The notes: generated from the sequence alone by a model not told the origin. Shown: positions 51,620-62,070, counted from the first letter of the stretch. The stretch: DNA of 64,000 bases from Cymbomonas tetramitiformis (GCA_001247695.2 LGRX02035246.1:62001-126000), one strand, 5' to 3'. Numbers and translations: made by a program.

Positions 51620-52239
51620 TGCTGCGGCAACGTTAATTCATGTCGAAGACGAGGTTGCTGTGTGCATGATTATGAATGCTTATCGTCGGTTCACCTTTCT
51701 TGAAGAACAGTGCAGTTCAGCAGTCGGAGTGTACAAGTGCATGCCAAACTGTGACACATCTGAGGCGCGAGTGACACGCGCGACAACCCACAGTGTAGCT
51801 CACAGTGTGATGCGCGCCAACTCGCGGCACCACGCGAGTGACAAGTGAGGGCGAGATAACAATTGACGCGAGCAGACGCGAGTACTCGTGTCACGCTCTG
51901 ATACTAAGTATTTTCCCCCAGCGAAAAACAGCGTTTTTCGTTCCGCCAACTGCAACAGCGCGAGGAGAGTGCAAAAGCGCACAAGGGGGGTAGGGGGGCG
52001 TGTGTGGGAGGGGGAAAGCGGAAGGGGGGGCGGGCGTGATAATGGGGGGTCAACACGCGATTTTGCCCCGCGCGGGCTTACGAGAAAGTTTCTCGCGCGA
52101 CGAGCCCACGTTTCTCGCGCGACAACAAGGTTGACGCCGGGTGACAACTTTGGCAGCTAGGTCGCCGGTGGAGTCGAGTAGCCGCTTTGTCGAGAGAGCT
52201 AAGGAGCAGTGTCGCTGTCAAGGCGTAATTGACCGATCC
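51620..52239. other. Unassigned GC-rich stretch
   Basis: No gene is supported. At 52075-52120 TTTCTCGCGCGAC occurs twice. A G-rich run spans 51985-52050. Confidence 0.45.
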
Positions 52240-52430
52240 TGAACCTATCGGACCCCCCAAATCGTGCCTCGGACCTATTGGGGACCTGTCGCCCGTTTCC
52301 GATCGGACCTATGAGCAGAATGGGCGATTCTGGCCCTGACCGTGTGGACCTATGCGGGATCTATCCATAATCTGCTACCATTGGACCGGTCCAGATTGCC
52401 GCGTGGACCTATGGGGGACTTATTCGATAA
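52240..52430. repeat. GGACCTAT-type repeats, left block
   Basis: Several diverged units contain GGACCTAT followed by a G run and GACCT/GATCT (at about 52270, 52305, 52347 and 52402). The same word type recurs on the far side of the adjacent gene at 53860-53960. Confidence 0.65.
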
Positions 52431-52591
52431 TATGACTATGTGTGAGCATCCAAGATCAATATGTATCCGTCCGATTCCCATATTCGTCGATACTATATAC
52501 CCGTATCTGGATTTGCAGACGGGTTTCGTTTCTAGGTTTTTTCCAAGGCTACTTCACAAAACACACTCGAGTCGTCGGACTTCACTACAGT

Positions 52592-53504
52592 ATGCGGCAT
52601 TCAACACATCAGATATTTCTCCTGGCTTTATTTGGGCTACTTTACGGCTGCGCTTATGCGGTTTCTCCTCGTGCGGTTCTACAAGTTGAGCGCACCCTAT
52701 CGTGCGAAGTGGTCGAAAGTGATGGAGCTGGACCTGCCGTTCTCATTACTGAAACGCGCGTGTCCCCTCATCCTGATAGCTCTTGGGGGGATGATAGAGT
52801 CACTGTCACCCCTATCGAAGAGATTCAAAACGCTCAAAGTTTGCCAGCTAGTGATCTGGATAACGTGGAGCGCCCTGTTGCCGAAGACGCTCCAGTCGAA
52901 GAAGAACATGAGCGTAGCAACGTTACAGGCACACGGTCTGTAGTCGAAGTAGATGTTCCTCCCAAAAAGGCACAGCGAGTTTCCTTCTTGAAATTCAGCA
53001 CCGCTTTCAAGAAAGCGCCTACAACCTCACCTGCGGCTTTCAAAGATGGCACGACCTCTGCAGCTGCGAAGGAAATAAAAAAGAAACGACAACGGTCAGG
53101 CTTGCAAGCAGTTGGCACTTCTGCATCGACTGCTGAACAACCTCCTGAAAATGATGTTGGCATCGCAAAGCAACAGGTTAGTGTGTTCGCCTCTTCCTCG
53201 CCGCAAGCGCACGCATTATTACCTCGCTGAGTACATACGTATATCGATGTCAACTCATATTTCCGTTGTGCTTTTGCAGGATACTTCCGAGAAAACGTCG
53301 CAGTCGCCTGCCCCTCCACTTGATTCTCAGAGGGTTGGGATCACCCAAGAACCTGCGAGCTTGTCGCCTGATGGCGATGCTTGTGGACCTGTTACTTACG
53401 AGCGCAGAGCGCACGGACAAAAGTACGCAGATATCACTGCCGGTGTCAGAAGCACCAGTTGGAAGTTGCCAACTATGGTGTGGGTAAAGATTGGGTATTT
53501 GTGA
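52592..53504 (+). CDS. Two-exon gene for a probable secreted protein
   Basis: ATG at 52592 is chosen because it gives a signal peptide at once: MRHSTHQ, a hydrophobic core IFLLALFGLLYGCAYA and a small-residue cleavage site before VSP. An upstream in-frame ATG at 52442 would bury it. Exon 1 ends at 53176. The intron 53177-53279 (103 bp) is GTTAGT...TTTTGCAG in phase 0. Exon 2 ends at TGA 53504. The mature part, about 245 residues, is acidic first (VEVDVPPKKAQR, PVAEDAPVEEEHE), then Lys/Ser/Ala-rich, with no Cys framework or known domain. GGACCTAT-type repeats lie on both sides, so it may be gene cargo of a repeat or simply flanked by it. Function unknown. Confidence 0.6.
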
Positions 53505-53849
53505 AAAAGGCCGCAATAGCTCGAAAGGATATTTAAATAGGCTGCACTCAGTGATATTGTTTTCGTTTCTGGTTTTCGATTTGTTTTATCAGTTTGATAT
53601 GGTTTCGTGACATTATTTTCTTATGCATGGGAAATGTTTAGTTTATATCATTTCCATGGAGTTTTCACCGATTTGTTATGCTCTTACATGTGTTCTCGAA
53701 AGTGTAAATTTTCACTTCTGAAGCCCCGACGATCGTGATTTTAAACTTGTGATGTACCTTAGTTTATTCCTATAAGATATAAGCGAAGTCACATATCACA
53801 TTCGGTCCGCAAGCACGCTCGTTCTAGCGAGATCCATACATTTTTGATA
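53505..53849. other. 3' region of the two-exon gene
   Basis: AT-rich, without a coding frame. It probably includes the gene's 3' untranslated region; no clear AATAAA signal is present. Confidence 0.4.
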
Positions 53850-53962
53850 TTTTGGGACCGAATGTTTTGGGACCGCGCGGACCTATAGGGGACCTGTCGA
53901 AGTATTATGATGGACCGCGCGGACCTATATGGGACCTATGCTTTTCTCAAATCCGGACCTGT
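53850..53962. repeat. GGACCTAT-type repeats, right block
   Basis: At least three units of the type GACCGCGCGGACCTATAGGG followed by GACCT. They match the block at 52240-52430, including a downstream TATGATGG/ATATGACT word. Confidence 0.7.
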
Positions 53963-54770
53963 GTCCGATATCGGATGACAGCGACACTGAAACTGCTCCG
54001 CCAGCAAGTCGTTCTCGATGTCACCGAGGGAGAAGCTGTGGAAGCTTCCCCCAGCGCCGTTCTTGCCGCCGTGCGGGCAGTCGCGGTGCCAGTGGCGGGC
54101 CTCGTCCTTCTTGCACGTTGAATTTTGGCAGAATGGAATGAAGTCGCCGCTGCCTTTGTGGAAAGCAACGCGCTTCCTCACCTGCGACTGCGGCCAGTTT
54201 CCCCCCGTCGGGAGGTCACCCGCCGCAAAACGAACACCGGAGCCGCCTCCCCCGTTGCCGATCTTGTTCTTGTCCGCCCGCGGGGTAAAACCCCGCCCGT
54301 TGACCTTGTCCGTGAGGACCTTCAGCTGCCGCTTCACGTCGAGGATGATAGCCGTGAGGTCGGACAGCTGCGAGGTGTCGCCGTCAGTGGCCACGGCCGC
54401 TGCGGACAGGGCGAACGAGGCAGTGTGCGTACCGGCTGCCACGTGTCGGGCGTAGCACTCGAGGACCCATTGTTGAATGGTAAGAAGGTCCACGGCCGCC
54501 CGCTGCTGGTGGGTGAAGAGCCTCGACACCACCGGCGCGTAGAAACCAGGGTCCAGCGCGGCGAGGAAGAGCTCCTTCACCTCGTCATCGTCGAGGGTGT
54601 TGCGCCTCTTGGCGGACCGTAAGGCCGCGTTGAAGTCCGTGATGGACTCGGACGGGTCGGTGTGGGCCTTAAAACGGACGCCAAGGAGGTCCGATGTCCC
54701 CTGGAAGGGTGCACCGGAGTCCAGCAGACGCCTTGCGAGCTCCAGTAGGGCCCGCTTGCCGTCTAGAGGG
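53936..54770 (-). pseudogene. gag: Retrotransposon gag-like fragment
   Basis: The open frame has a capsid-like helical region (ALLELARRLLDSGAPFQGTS, ESITDFNAALRSAKRRNTLD, LFLAALDPGFYAPVVSRLF), a basic Gly-rich linker and a Cys/His cluster near the C-terminus (FCQNSTCKKDEARHWHRDCP), as in nucleocapsid zinc fingers. It resembles copia/UBN2-type gag in pattern. No pol follows on this strand, where the GGACCTAT repeats begin. Upstream (54770-54904) the open frame continues into the AGAAGAC repeats, so its first 40 or so residues are repeat-derived. Confidence 0.65.
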
Positions 54771-54784
54771 TGCAAGGTCGCAGA

Positions 54785-55095
54785 TGCCTCGATGCAGAAG
54801 ATCTTCCGGGAAGACATCCAGAAGTTATCTTCTGGACGTCTTCTGCATGTCTTCTGAATCCCGGAAGACGTCTTCTTGATATCTTTTAGGCGTCTTCTGT
54901 ACATCTTCCCGGAAGATCTTCTGGACGTCTTCTGAAACTCAGAAGATGGTAGACATTAGAAGACGCGTAGAAGACGTCTTCTGGATATCTTCTGGAACCC
55001 AGAAGACGTCTAGAAGACATCTTCCGGAATTCAGAAGATGTACAGAAGTCATGCAGAAGACGTTCAGAAGATATCTTCTGAATGCCTTCTGCATA
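54785..55095. repeat. Palindrome-rich AGAAGAC/GTCTTCT repeat array
   Basis: About 25 copies of GAAGAC/GTCTTC words at 10-15 bp spacing in both orientations, several forming AGAAGACGTCTTCT palindromes (for example near 54970 and 55000). GATATCTTCTGG and TTCCGGAA/CCCGGAAG words are interspersed. The array can fold into many alternative hairpins. Confidence 0.85.
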
Positions 55096-55507
55096 TCTAA
55101 TAAATTTCAACATTCGTATACGCACTCGCGAGGAATATTTTTAGGCTGAAATAAGTTTGCAAGAAGGATGAGTGCAAACAAGATGTAGGCATAATACACT
55201 TCTCGCCATCCTTAACAAGCATATTCTCAATGTTTGATACACGACAAGAGATGATTTGTTTGTGTGGAAGGCTAAGATGCTTTGGAGACTAAAATTGCTT
55301 TAACAATATTACTTTTCAATCAAGAATCTAATCATAAGGAGGGCCACGCATATTATTATCCTAACTAACTAAGTGTCTAGAACTACTTCACATTCATGTT
55401 CTAAACAACTAGTCTAATTACCTAGAAACGATGTTCAACTAACATGCACACATGGCATAGGTCTTGGACCACGCAAAAACATGGGTTTTCCACTCGCTCG
55501 TTTTTAA

Positions 55508-55905
55508 CCGATCTGAAAAACAACGCACACCAAAATACCAACACTTAGTAGAGTGAAAACACACAATGAATGCAAGTACAAATTCCTAGGAAGGGTAAGG
55601 TAAGTACCTTTACTCTTCTAGTTGTGGGCGATGGGCTGAAAATGCGCTTTTGCCACTTGCTCATTTTCAGCCGATCTGAAAAACAAAGCGCAACTCAAAA
55701 CCAAAGGTTAGTAAAGCGGAAAAACACAACGCATAAAGGCAGTATTTTCTAGGTGTGACACTAGGGGATGATAGAGCAAATACCTTTACTTGTGGTGTTG
55801 AGGTTGGGCTGAAAATTTACCTTTTGGACTAGGTCATTTTCAGCCGATCTGAAAAACAAAGCGCAACGCAAAACCAAATGTTAGTAAAGCGCAAAAATAG
55901 TACGA
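55508..55905. repeat. Tandem repeat, about 163-173 bp x 2.3
   Basis: Units start at CCGATCTGAAAAACAA (55508, 55671 and 55844). Each contains GTACCTTTACT or AATACCTTTACT, GGGCTGAAAAT and CATTTTCAG immediately before the next unit. Confidence 0.85.
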
Positions 55906-55972
55906 GACGAAATACAAGATTACCGAAGGAAAACAAAGCTAGGGACGAAAACGAAGGGACACCTTACTATAC

Positions 55973-56485
55973 ATGAAACCTACACATATCTGGACGAACG
56001 CCGTGCTACCCGTACCCCTGCTGCAGTGTACCCAAGCAACACCATGTCCCGCGAGAGCTGTGCTGGGAAAGCACGAGAACACATCGCAGGAAGGAGTTTC
56101 AGCGTCCAGAACACGAGCCATGGGGTCAGCGCAAGCAGTATACGCGATTCCCCGCACCTTGTTGCACCATCTGTTCTGTGGACTGAAGTTGGGTAAGCGC
56201 ATGAGCGAGGAAAGTGCAGCAGCTGTCATGGACCTCATCGCCACCCTCGCTGCCCAGCGCAGCGCAGACGGACGAGATCCCGATGCAGGAACAAGATACT
56301 GGGGTCTAAAACCCTCAGGGCGCAAAGCAGCGCAAGACCCGCAAAGCGAGAGGAGTACCAGGGCGACAGAACCGTTTAAGCGTTGGCAGCGTAATTCGGG
56401 GACGGAACCTCGGGAAACCTCCAGCGCGGAAGGGGACTCAGACCCAAGGACTGAGGGGCACGGGACCCAAGAACCCGAGGCTTAG
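55973..56485 (+). CDS. Hypothetical reading frame with charged C-terminus
   Basis: 170 codons from ATG. A central part (AIPRTLLHHLFCGLKLGKRM, SEESAAAVMDLIATLAAQRS) looks like a helical protein. The end is polar (DSDPRTEGHGTQEPEA) and is partly made by a 56-bp tandem duplication. An overlapping minus-strand frame is also open. It lies before a purine-rich tract, so it may be the 3' end of a retroelement. No domain is recognised. Confidence 0.3.
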   Translation: MKPTHIWTNAVLPVPLLQCTQATPCPARAVLGKHENTSQEGVSASRTRAMGSAQAVYAIPRTLLHHLFCGLKLGKRMSEESAAAVMDLIATLAAQRSADGRDPDAGTRYWGLKPSGRKAAQDPQSERSTRATEPFKRWQRNSGTEPRETSSAEGDSDPRTEGHGTQEPEA

Positions 56486-56552
56486 AAGCCAGGGGGACTC
56501 AGACCCAAGGACTGAGGGGCACGGGACCCGAGAACCCGAGGCTTAGAAGCCA
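56430..56552. repeat. Tandem duplication, about 56 bp x 2
   Basis: GGGGACTCAGACCCAAGGAC and GGGACC-AGAACCCGAGGC blocks are duplicated, ending in TTAGAAGCCAG. Confidence 0.9.
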
Positions 56553-56639
56553 GCATCACTGTGCATGTTTGTTGATCCCCAGACAATGTAAATACAGGCG
56601 AACACTAACGCTAGCGAGGACGTAAGCGCGCGCCTAAAA

Positions 56640-57272
56640 GGGGGGGAGAGTTGTGCTAGGGTAAGTCACGAGACAGAATGACGGCGCGTCAGAATGACGA
56701 GTGACGGGTACTATGACAGTCACCAGTGACAGGCATTTATATGACCAGATGACGAGAGGGTCTGACAGAAATGACTGACAGAAATGCCTGACCCGAAAGT
56801 GAGTTTTGGTGGGAAAACCAGCAGTCAGAGAAATTGGAGGGAAAGCCGGTAGACCTCCAATATTGCCGAGTCAGCACAGTTATAATTATTCAGAGTGATA
56901 TGGAGTGGCCCGGAATAAGTGATGATATAACTGGGCTAGTCGGCAGATTCTATGATGTGACAGATCGAGTTCTCATGAAGCATGATGGGACCTGACAGGA
57001 GTCGACATCGAGTTGTGTTCGAAAGTTCGAGATCTGAAACCATGGCATAAGGCAGCCGGGCAGGCTGAATGAATCAGTTTTGAATTTGTTACTGTGAACA
57101 GCCACACCTGGCTGTTGTAACTCCGACATTAAAGAAAGATCCGATTCACATATATGTATCATGCTTACAGCAATATATATCTCTTCGTAGGATTGAACTA
57201 GGTTCCCTGCATTGTGTAAGTAGACTTAGAGGCTCTTAGAGAGCACCCCCGAACACTTTCTACGTAATAGTA
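56640..57272 (+). repeat. Candidate 3' LTR preceded by a polypurine tract
   Basis: AAAAGGGGGGGAGAG at 56636-56650 is followed by TTGTGCTAGGG. A segment beginning TGTGCTAGG and ending AGTACA at about 57272 has TG...CA ends and a TTATAATTATT word that could be a TATA region. No second LTR is in the window, so the call is tentative. Confidence 0.35.
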
Positions 57273-57299
57273 CAGGGTGGTGTGCTGGATGTGACACCC

Positions 57300-57990
57300 C
57301 GTGTGTGTCACAATCCTTTGTCTGTACTAGTACTCCGTACAGTACGGGTGTCACAGGTTTAGGGTTTCCGGCTTAAGCCGAGCTTCACTCTTTCTAAGGG
57401 ACTTCTCATGTTATCTTAAGTGAAAGCATTCTGAGTTCTTTCCACAATATATAGTCGGCACTATATATCTGACGGTGATCACATGGAGCGAAGGTCCGAG
57501 CATATTAATGTCTCAAAAAATCAATATTGATATATACTTTGATGTTTTGCACACCATCATAGTGCTACTTCCATCACATATTGAGCTCGCCGTGCCGTCT
57601 TCTTCTCGTGGGTATGCGCAGGCTGGAGTAACGAAATAGCCCCCGAAATTGGGGTCTCCTTGTTGAAACCCAAAACGTCACAACTTCTTACTTAGAGTTG
57701 TGTGAGTTATGACATGTTATATCATGCACATACGGTCCACTTGACTAGGAAACCTTCACACGCCTGGATATAATGCATCCACGGTTCAAAATTGATGACT
57801 TGGATCATTACCCGGTACTTTTGCAGGGTCGCCACACTAAAAGAAATCCCCCAAAAATCATTTATCATCAAAAGTTGCGAATGATGGGAAATGTTCATCC
57901 CCAAGACCCTACAAGTACACGAAAATCATTATAAGTTCATAGAATATATCAGATACTCGTCTAATTGCGGCGCAACGTAGGGTTGCCCTC
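57300..57990. other. Unassigned stretch
   Basis: No gene is recognised. GGTGGTGTGCTGGATGTGAC at 57275 resembles the junction of polypurine tract and LTR start seen in the TRIM-like element (15536-15552), but the rest does not align. Confidence 0.4.
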
Positions 57991-58154
57991 TGCTGCATAA
58001 ACGTATATAATCATATATAATAATAATAAAACATTTACGTCGATGAGTAAGGCAACGCCTTCGGAACGATCTACTCGAGTCTGTTCCCCTCATACATGAC
58101 AGTCTGCAAGGCAGGAAGCATTCCACAGAGCATGGGAGCATGGGTGACAAGGCA

Positions 58155-58996
58155 CTAATGTGGCGTGCGCCACGTCGGAAAAAACATCAGCAGGTCGTGG
58201 AGCTGATGCACGATGGAGATGGAGGCGGAGTGGGCGGTGGTGGTGATGAAGTGAGAAAAGCCCAGGGGTGCTCCGGCCCTGGGCCGGTTGCCCCCCCGCA
58301 GGGCCCTACAGGGGCCCCAGCCCCATGGGGCTGGGGGAGGGTGGGGGTTCACATAGTTGCCCAGCACTTCCCCTGCGGCCTTTACAACCTCGGTTTCTTT
58401 CCTATTTTTCGTGCAAAGTTCCTGAATGCTGGGTGCTTCCTCTATGGTGCCACTCTCAGGTGGGACTCCCGTTTCATGTAATATGCATTTTCCCCTTGCA
58501 TGACGCCTACACATCCTGGGCAGTTTTTTCAAAAGTGTCTTCACCCCACGGTGTGGAACCCCGATCCCTTTAAGCACCTTGCCAAAGCCTTCTGGTAAGT
58601 ATCCCATGAGAGCAAGTTCCTCCGGCCACTCCACCGCATTCAGGAAGGGGGTTCCTCCTGCATTCCTGTGCTCGCCATCCAAGTGTGCTCCAGGGTACTG
58701 GTTTCGTTGCTCCACATTATTCCTGCCCCCAACCCACGGGCATAATCGGGGTGGCAACAGACAGTCTCTCTCACTCAGGGCTTGCTCAATCATATCCGGG
58801 TGCAGGCCCGTTTCTTTGAGCAATTTGGGGGTATAATCTTTTTATGCGGGACTACATTTACGAACCATTGAAGCAGCTTGTATTGCAGTTTCTCATTATC
58901 AAGTTTCTTACTGACGGGGCATCCCATGCTCTCACTATACATGGACATTGTGACTACATCTGAGTACTTATCTTTGTAACATCCCTCCCCTGGCAT
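58155..58996 (-). pseudogene. C-terminal region of the non-LTR ORF2
   Basis: After the methyltransferase-like domain, in shifted frames: WSGKGPYTMPGEGCYKDKYS, DVVTMSMYSESMGCPVSKKL, then a new frame with KETGLHPDMIEQALSERDCL, PEGFGKVLKGIGVPHRG, CRRHARGKC and SIQELCTKNRKET. No domain is recognised. The last part is conserved in the copy at 4986-5285, so it was coding when both inserted. Confidence 0.7.
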
Positions 58997-59049
58997 TGTG
59001 TAGGGTCCTTTACCTGACCAGTAATCATGTGTGTGGGATGAACGGTATG

Positions 59050-59400
59050 GTCCCCCTTGGGTATTTGAAGATTAACTTAAAACCTTTTCCTGTCCACTTT
59101 TTGAGGTTCTTTGGAGATAATGGCAGGATCCAGATTCCCTCGAATCCCTCCGAAGTCCTGTCCGCCTCTAAGCCACGGGACAATGTCTGCATAACAGCAG
59201 ATGCTTCCCTTAGAATCCCACCATCAAAGGGTGGGTTTCCATAGACCTTTTTCCCTTTTCCAGTGACACTGTTGATATATGCATCTCTTGCAAGTCCATC
59301 CCACCCTATTTTTCCTTTGTGGCAAAAGGGTCTCAGCGCCTATTTCATTGCTGCCGTGGGAATGCACCTCCTTGATTTGATTCCTGGGTGTGAGTTTACA
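59050..59400 (-). other. Dam-like methyltransferase domain in the non-LTR element
   Basis: Following ERGLGKDGCELFCNPVNSHP and one in-frame TAG (59342-59340), the frame reads HKGKIGWDGLARDAYINS, then GKKVYGNPPFDGG (NPPF encoded at 59237-59226), REASAVMQTLSRGL, EGIWILPLSPKNLKKW and GFKLIFKYPRGTIPFIP. The Trp-Asp-Gly-Leu, Val-Tyr-Gly-NPPF and Ile-Leu-Pro blocks are in the same order and at similar spacing as in the gypsy and copia domains. Non-LTR elements normally end after RNase H and the Cys/His knuckle. The TAG makes this copy inactive. Confidence 0.6.
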
Positions 59401-60850
59401 GGGTTACAGAAAAGCTCACACCCGTCCTTTCCTAAGCCTCTCTCATCTATGATGATGTCTAATAAATCTCTTCTTATTGCATAACAATTCTTCGGGTCAC
59501 CCGACTCAGTATTACATGCTATAAGTGCTGAGTGGATATCATTGGTCCGTTGTGTGTAATTACTGATCGATGTCTGGGGTGTATCAGTTGTTAGCCTATG
59601 CCACTCAACTAACTTCCAGAATTCTTTCTTTTTGATGTACTGTAGGTCTTGGAAGTTGTGACACCCATCGTTGTTTATGCCGATGGGTGCAGCGGCTACT
59701 GCTACAGTACCTTTCCTGGTATTTGATAGTCTGTACATGCTAGCCTCTGGAAGGGCAGCAAGCGGTCTGGAGGCTGTTAGGTCCTTGTCTATTTCTGCTA
59801 AGGGGAAAATTTCGGAGGCTCTGGTGGTGCCACCCCTTGTGTTTCTGCCTTCTATTATCAATCTCGGGTCTCCTACGGTGGCTTTCTTGATAGTCTCTTT
59901 AATTTCCTCTTGTTGGTTTTCCCTTAGCTGGTGTAGTTCATTTCCTTCTCCTGGGCAGTTCAGTTGGATATGTTTATAGGTGCACTGTGCTGTTGTGCCG
60001 CATTTCTGGCAGGTCGGGCTTTCTCCCCTTCCCATCCTGTGTGCTCTATGAGGGGATGCTTGTAGGCCTGTGAGTTCTCTGCACCTATAGGCCGTGAAAT
60101 ACTTAGATGCAATTTTTGATATATCCTTGATTGGTTTCACGTGATTCTCCTCCAATAGTCTGAGTGCCCTGCCTTGTCCATTCATGTCTTTCCATTTTTT
60201 GTGATGGCTCAATCTTTGGAGCCTCCTAATGTGGTTCCTGATGCCTCCTGTTATGGATTGTTCATGAAAGAGGAGGGAAAAATCTAAATCTCCGTCTTCA
60301 TCGAATCTAAGCTGTCTTCCGCTGTATCTAAATGCCGCTCTTTTGGCCGTTCTATCTACTTTGTCATGGAGCCTATCGTTATTGTGCCCTCTGATCCATT
60401 TAATCAGGAGTTTCGCTTGTCCTGTTGTGTTGTAAAATCCTAATTCTTCCAAAATCAGTCTAATGGCTACCAAGTCCCTTCTGTTTGGCTCTTGCATAAG
60501 GTCCCTGACATTTAGGGTTCCAGGGTCACGGTTTACAGCATTGATAGTTGCCATAGAGTCAATTACATGGGTAAGGGGAACCAAGGTGTTCAGAATTTCA
60601 TGCTTCCGATCTTGGAGTAGCTTTCTGAGACCCAAAATAGCTGCGGTGGTAGAGCTAGGTTTATGGATGTTATCTATGATTCCTGCTGTAGGTGAGGTAA
60701 TAATAGGCGTCTCCCTTGGTATGTTATGTTTGCTCATGATTGGTGTTGAGTCTCCCTCCTCAAATCTCATGTATGCTGCTCCGCAACTTGCAAAAGATGA
60801 GCTTTTGTAGAGCGATCCGTCACTTGCAAAATCAAAGCTAACCCTATGAT
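59400..60850 (-). pseudogene. Non-LTR RNase H domain and Cys/His knuckle
   Basis: RNase H begins FDFASDGSLYKSSSFASCGA (first catalytic Asp, about 60800). It continues with TTAAILGLRKLL where the catalytic Glu would be, but Glu is absent, then HVIDSMATINAVN (Asp). It ends IKWIRGHNNDRLHDKVDRTA (His and last Asp). Downstream is a knuckle, CQKCGTTAQCTYKHIQLNC, usual at the end of ORF2 proteins. A 200-residue region of unknown role with an Arg/Lys-rich start follows. RNase H removes the RNA template after copying. Loss of the Glu would impair it, and the frame is broken anyway. Confidence 0.8.
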
Positions 60851-61730
60851 CTGCGCTGTCATGTGTGTCCTGTTCTTCATCTTATGATGCACTCGGGCAG
60901 CTAAATTCACTGTTATCCGCTGCACATGCGTTGTTGCACCTTACTCTGAAAAGGTCTTTGAGTCTATTTTCAACATATGCTAAGTACGATCTCGGCTCCC
61001 GGACCAGGGGAGAAGTCCTCTCCGGAGGCCTTTCGGCCAGTTTTCGAGAAAACATTTGTTTTTTTCTTGTTTTGACATCTTTTTGCATACTTAAGGGTCA
61101 AAATTCTTTCGGCCAATCTTCGGCCAAACCCTCTTTTTGGGAGACTCTCTCGGCCAGGGGCCGGTCAATCGCGACAGGACTTCTCCCCTGTCCCGGACCT
61201 TCTCCTGTGTTGATCCTTGCTGTACTGTTGGCATTCATTCTCAAAATGTTTTGGTCCACCGGCATCAAAGTTGTACCATCCTGCAGTATCTGATATTCAT
61301 TAACTAGTAAAGTCTTCAGTCCTGTTTTGTCCGGTCTGTATATCCCTTCTTGATCCTTGGTGTACTGTTCCAATTGTAAAGTACCTAAACCGGTGTCATG
61401 TCTCTGAACTTTGACTAGCTCTATCCCTTCCTGGCCCATTCATGTCCCTTTCCAGCACATCATACCCTCCTCCGGGGCTTGCGGTGTGTCTCTGTATTTG
61501 GATTTAACCTTCCGCAGCTCTGCTCCGGACTCATCACAGATAACTTCTGTCTGAAGGGCTGAAAACCATGATGGGGGTTCTGTTCCTTGTAGGCTATGCT
61601 TTGCCCGTAGTTCTTCCCAACTAAGCATAAGCCCTCCACATGGCTGAAGAAAGGAACCCATGTATCTAAGATTCCGGGTTGCCACTAACATACTTATCTT
61701 CTCATACACAGGATCATATATATCGCACAT
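60851..61730 (-). pseudogene. Non-LTR region between RT and RNase H
   Basis: Three frame-compatible blocks are separated by stops: YEKISMLVATRNLRYMGSFL with LMLSWEELRAKHSLQGTEPP; GIELVKVQRHDTGLGTLQLE with GIYRPDKTGLKTLLVNEYQI; and EPRSYLAYVENRLKDLFRVR. Trp-Glu-Glu-Leu followed by a Trp-Phe block is typical of the thumb-to-RNase H region of ORF2. No RT catalytic motif remains. Confidence 0.6.
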
Positions 61731-61750
61731 CTTGCTATGTTGTTTCGATT

Positions 61751-62070
61751 AAGGTCCAAAAATGGGTCTCGTAGTCCACAACATCGTTACAAATCATCTC
61801 CGAGCGATACTCGGTACAAGGGTGGCCATTGGGAGAATCCATGGTATGCTACTTGTGTATGCGTACTAGTACGTTGTCTGCTAGGCCCGGGCATCTCTTC
61901 AAAACTCCAATATGCACATTAGACATCGATCGGGGTCCCAAAAATGGGTCTCGTAGTCCACATCATCGTTACAAATCATCTCCGAGCGATACTCGGTACA
62001 AGGGTGCCCTTTGGGAGAGTCTATGGCATGCTACTTGTGTATGCGTACTAGTGTGCCCGGAGGCACAGCG
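61751..62070. repeat. Direct duplication, about 181 bp x 2
   Basis: CAAAAATGGGTCTCGTAGTC starts units at 61758 and 61939. They share CATCGTTACAAATCATCTCC, GAGCGATACTCGGTACAAGG and GCTACTTGTGTATGCGTACT with few differences, so the duplication is fairly recent. Confidence 0.9.

Larger units (their letters stand above)
57995..61730 (-). mobile_element. Decayed non-LTR retrotransposon (3' part) with Dam-like domain
   Basis: On the minus strand this is one reading frame from 61730 to about 59020, broken only by in-frame stops (near 61440, 61098, 60882 and 59340), then by two frameshifts (about 59010 and 58830), ending near 58155. The 3' end carries a short (ATT)n-type tail near 58015-58030. The RT is lost at the 5' end; what remains starts in the region after RT (LMLSWEELRAKHSLQGTEPP). 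The same 3' end is at 4666-5280. RNase H plus Cys/His knuckle fits I- or L1-like clades; the extra domain after them does not. Confidence 0.85.
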
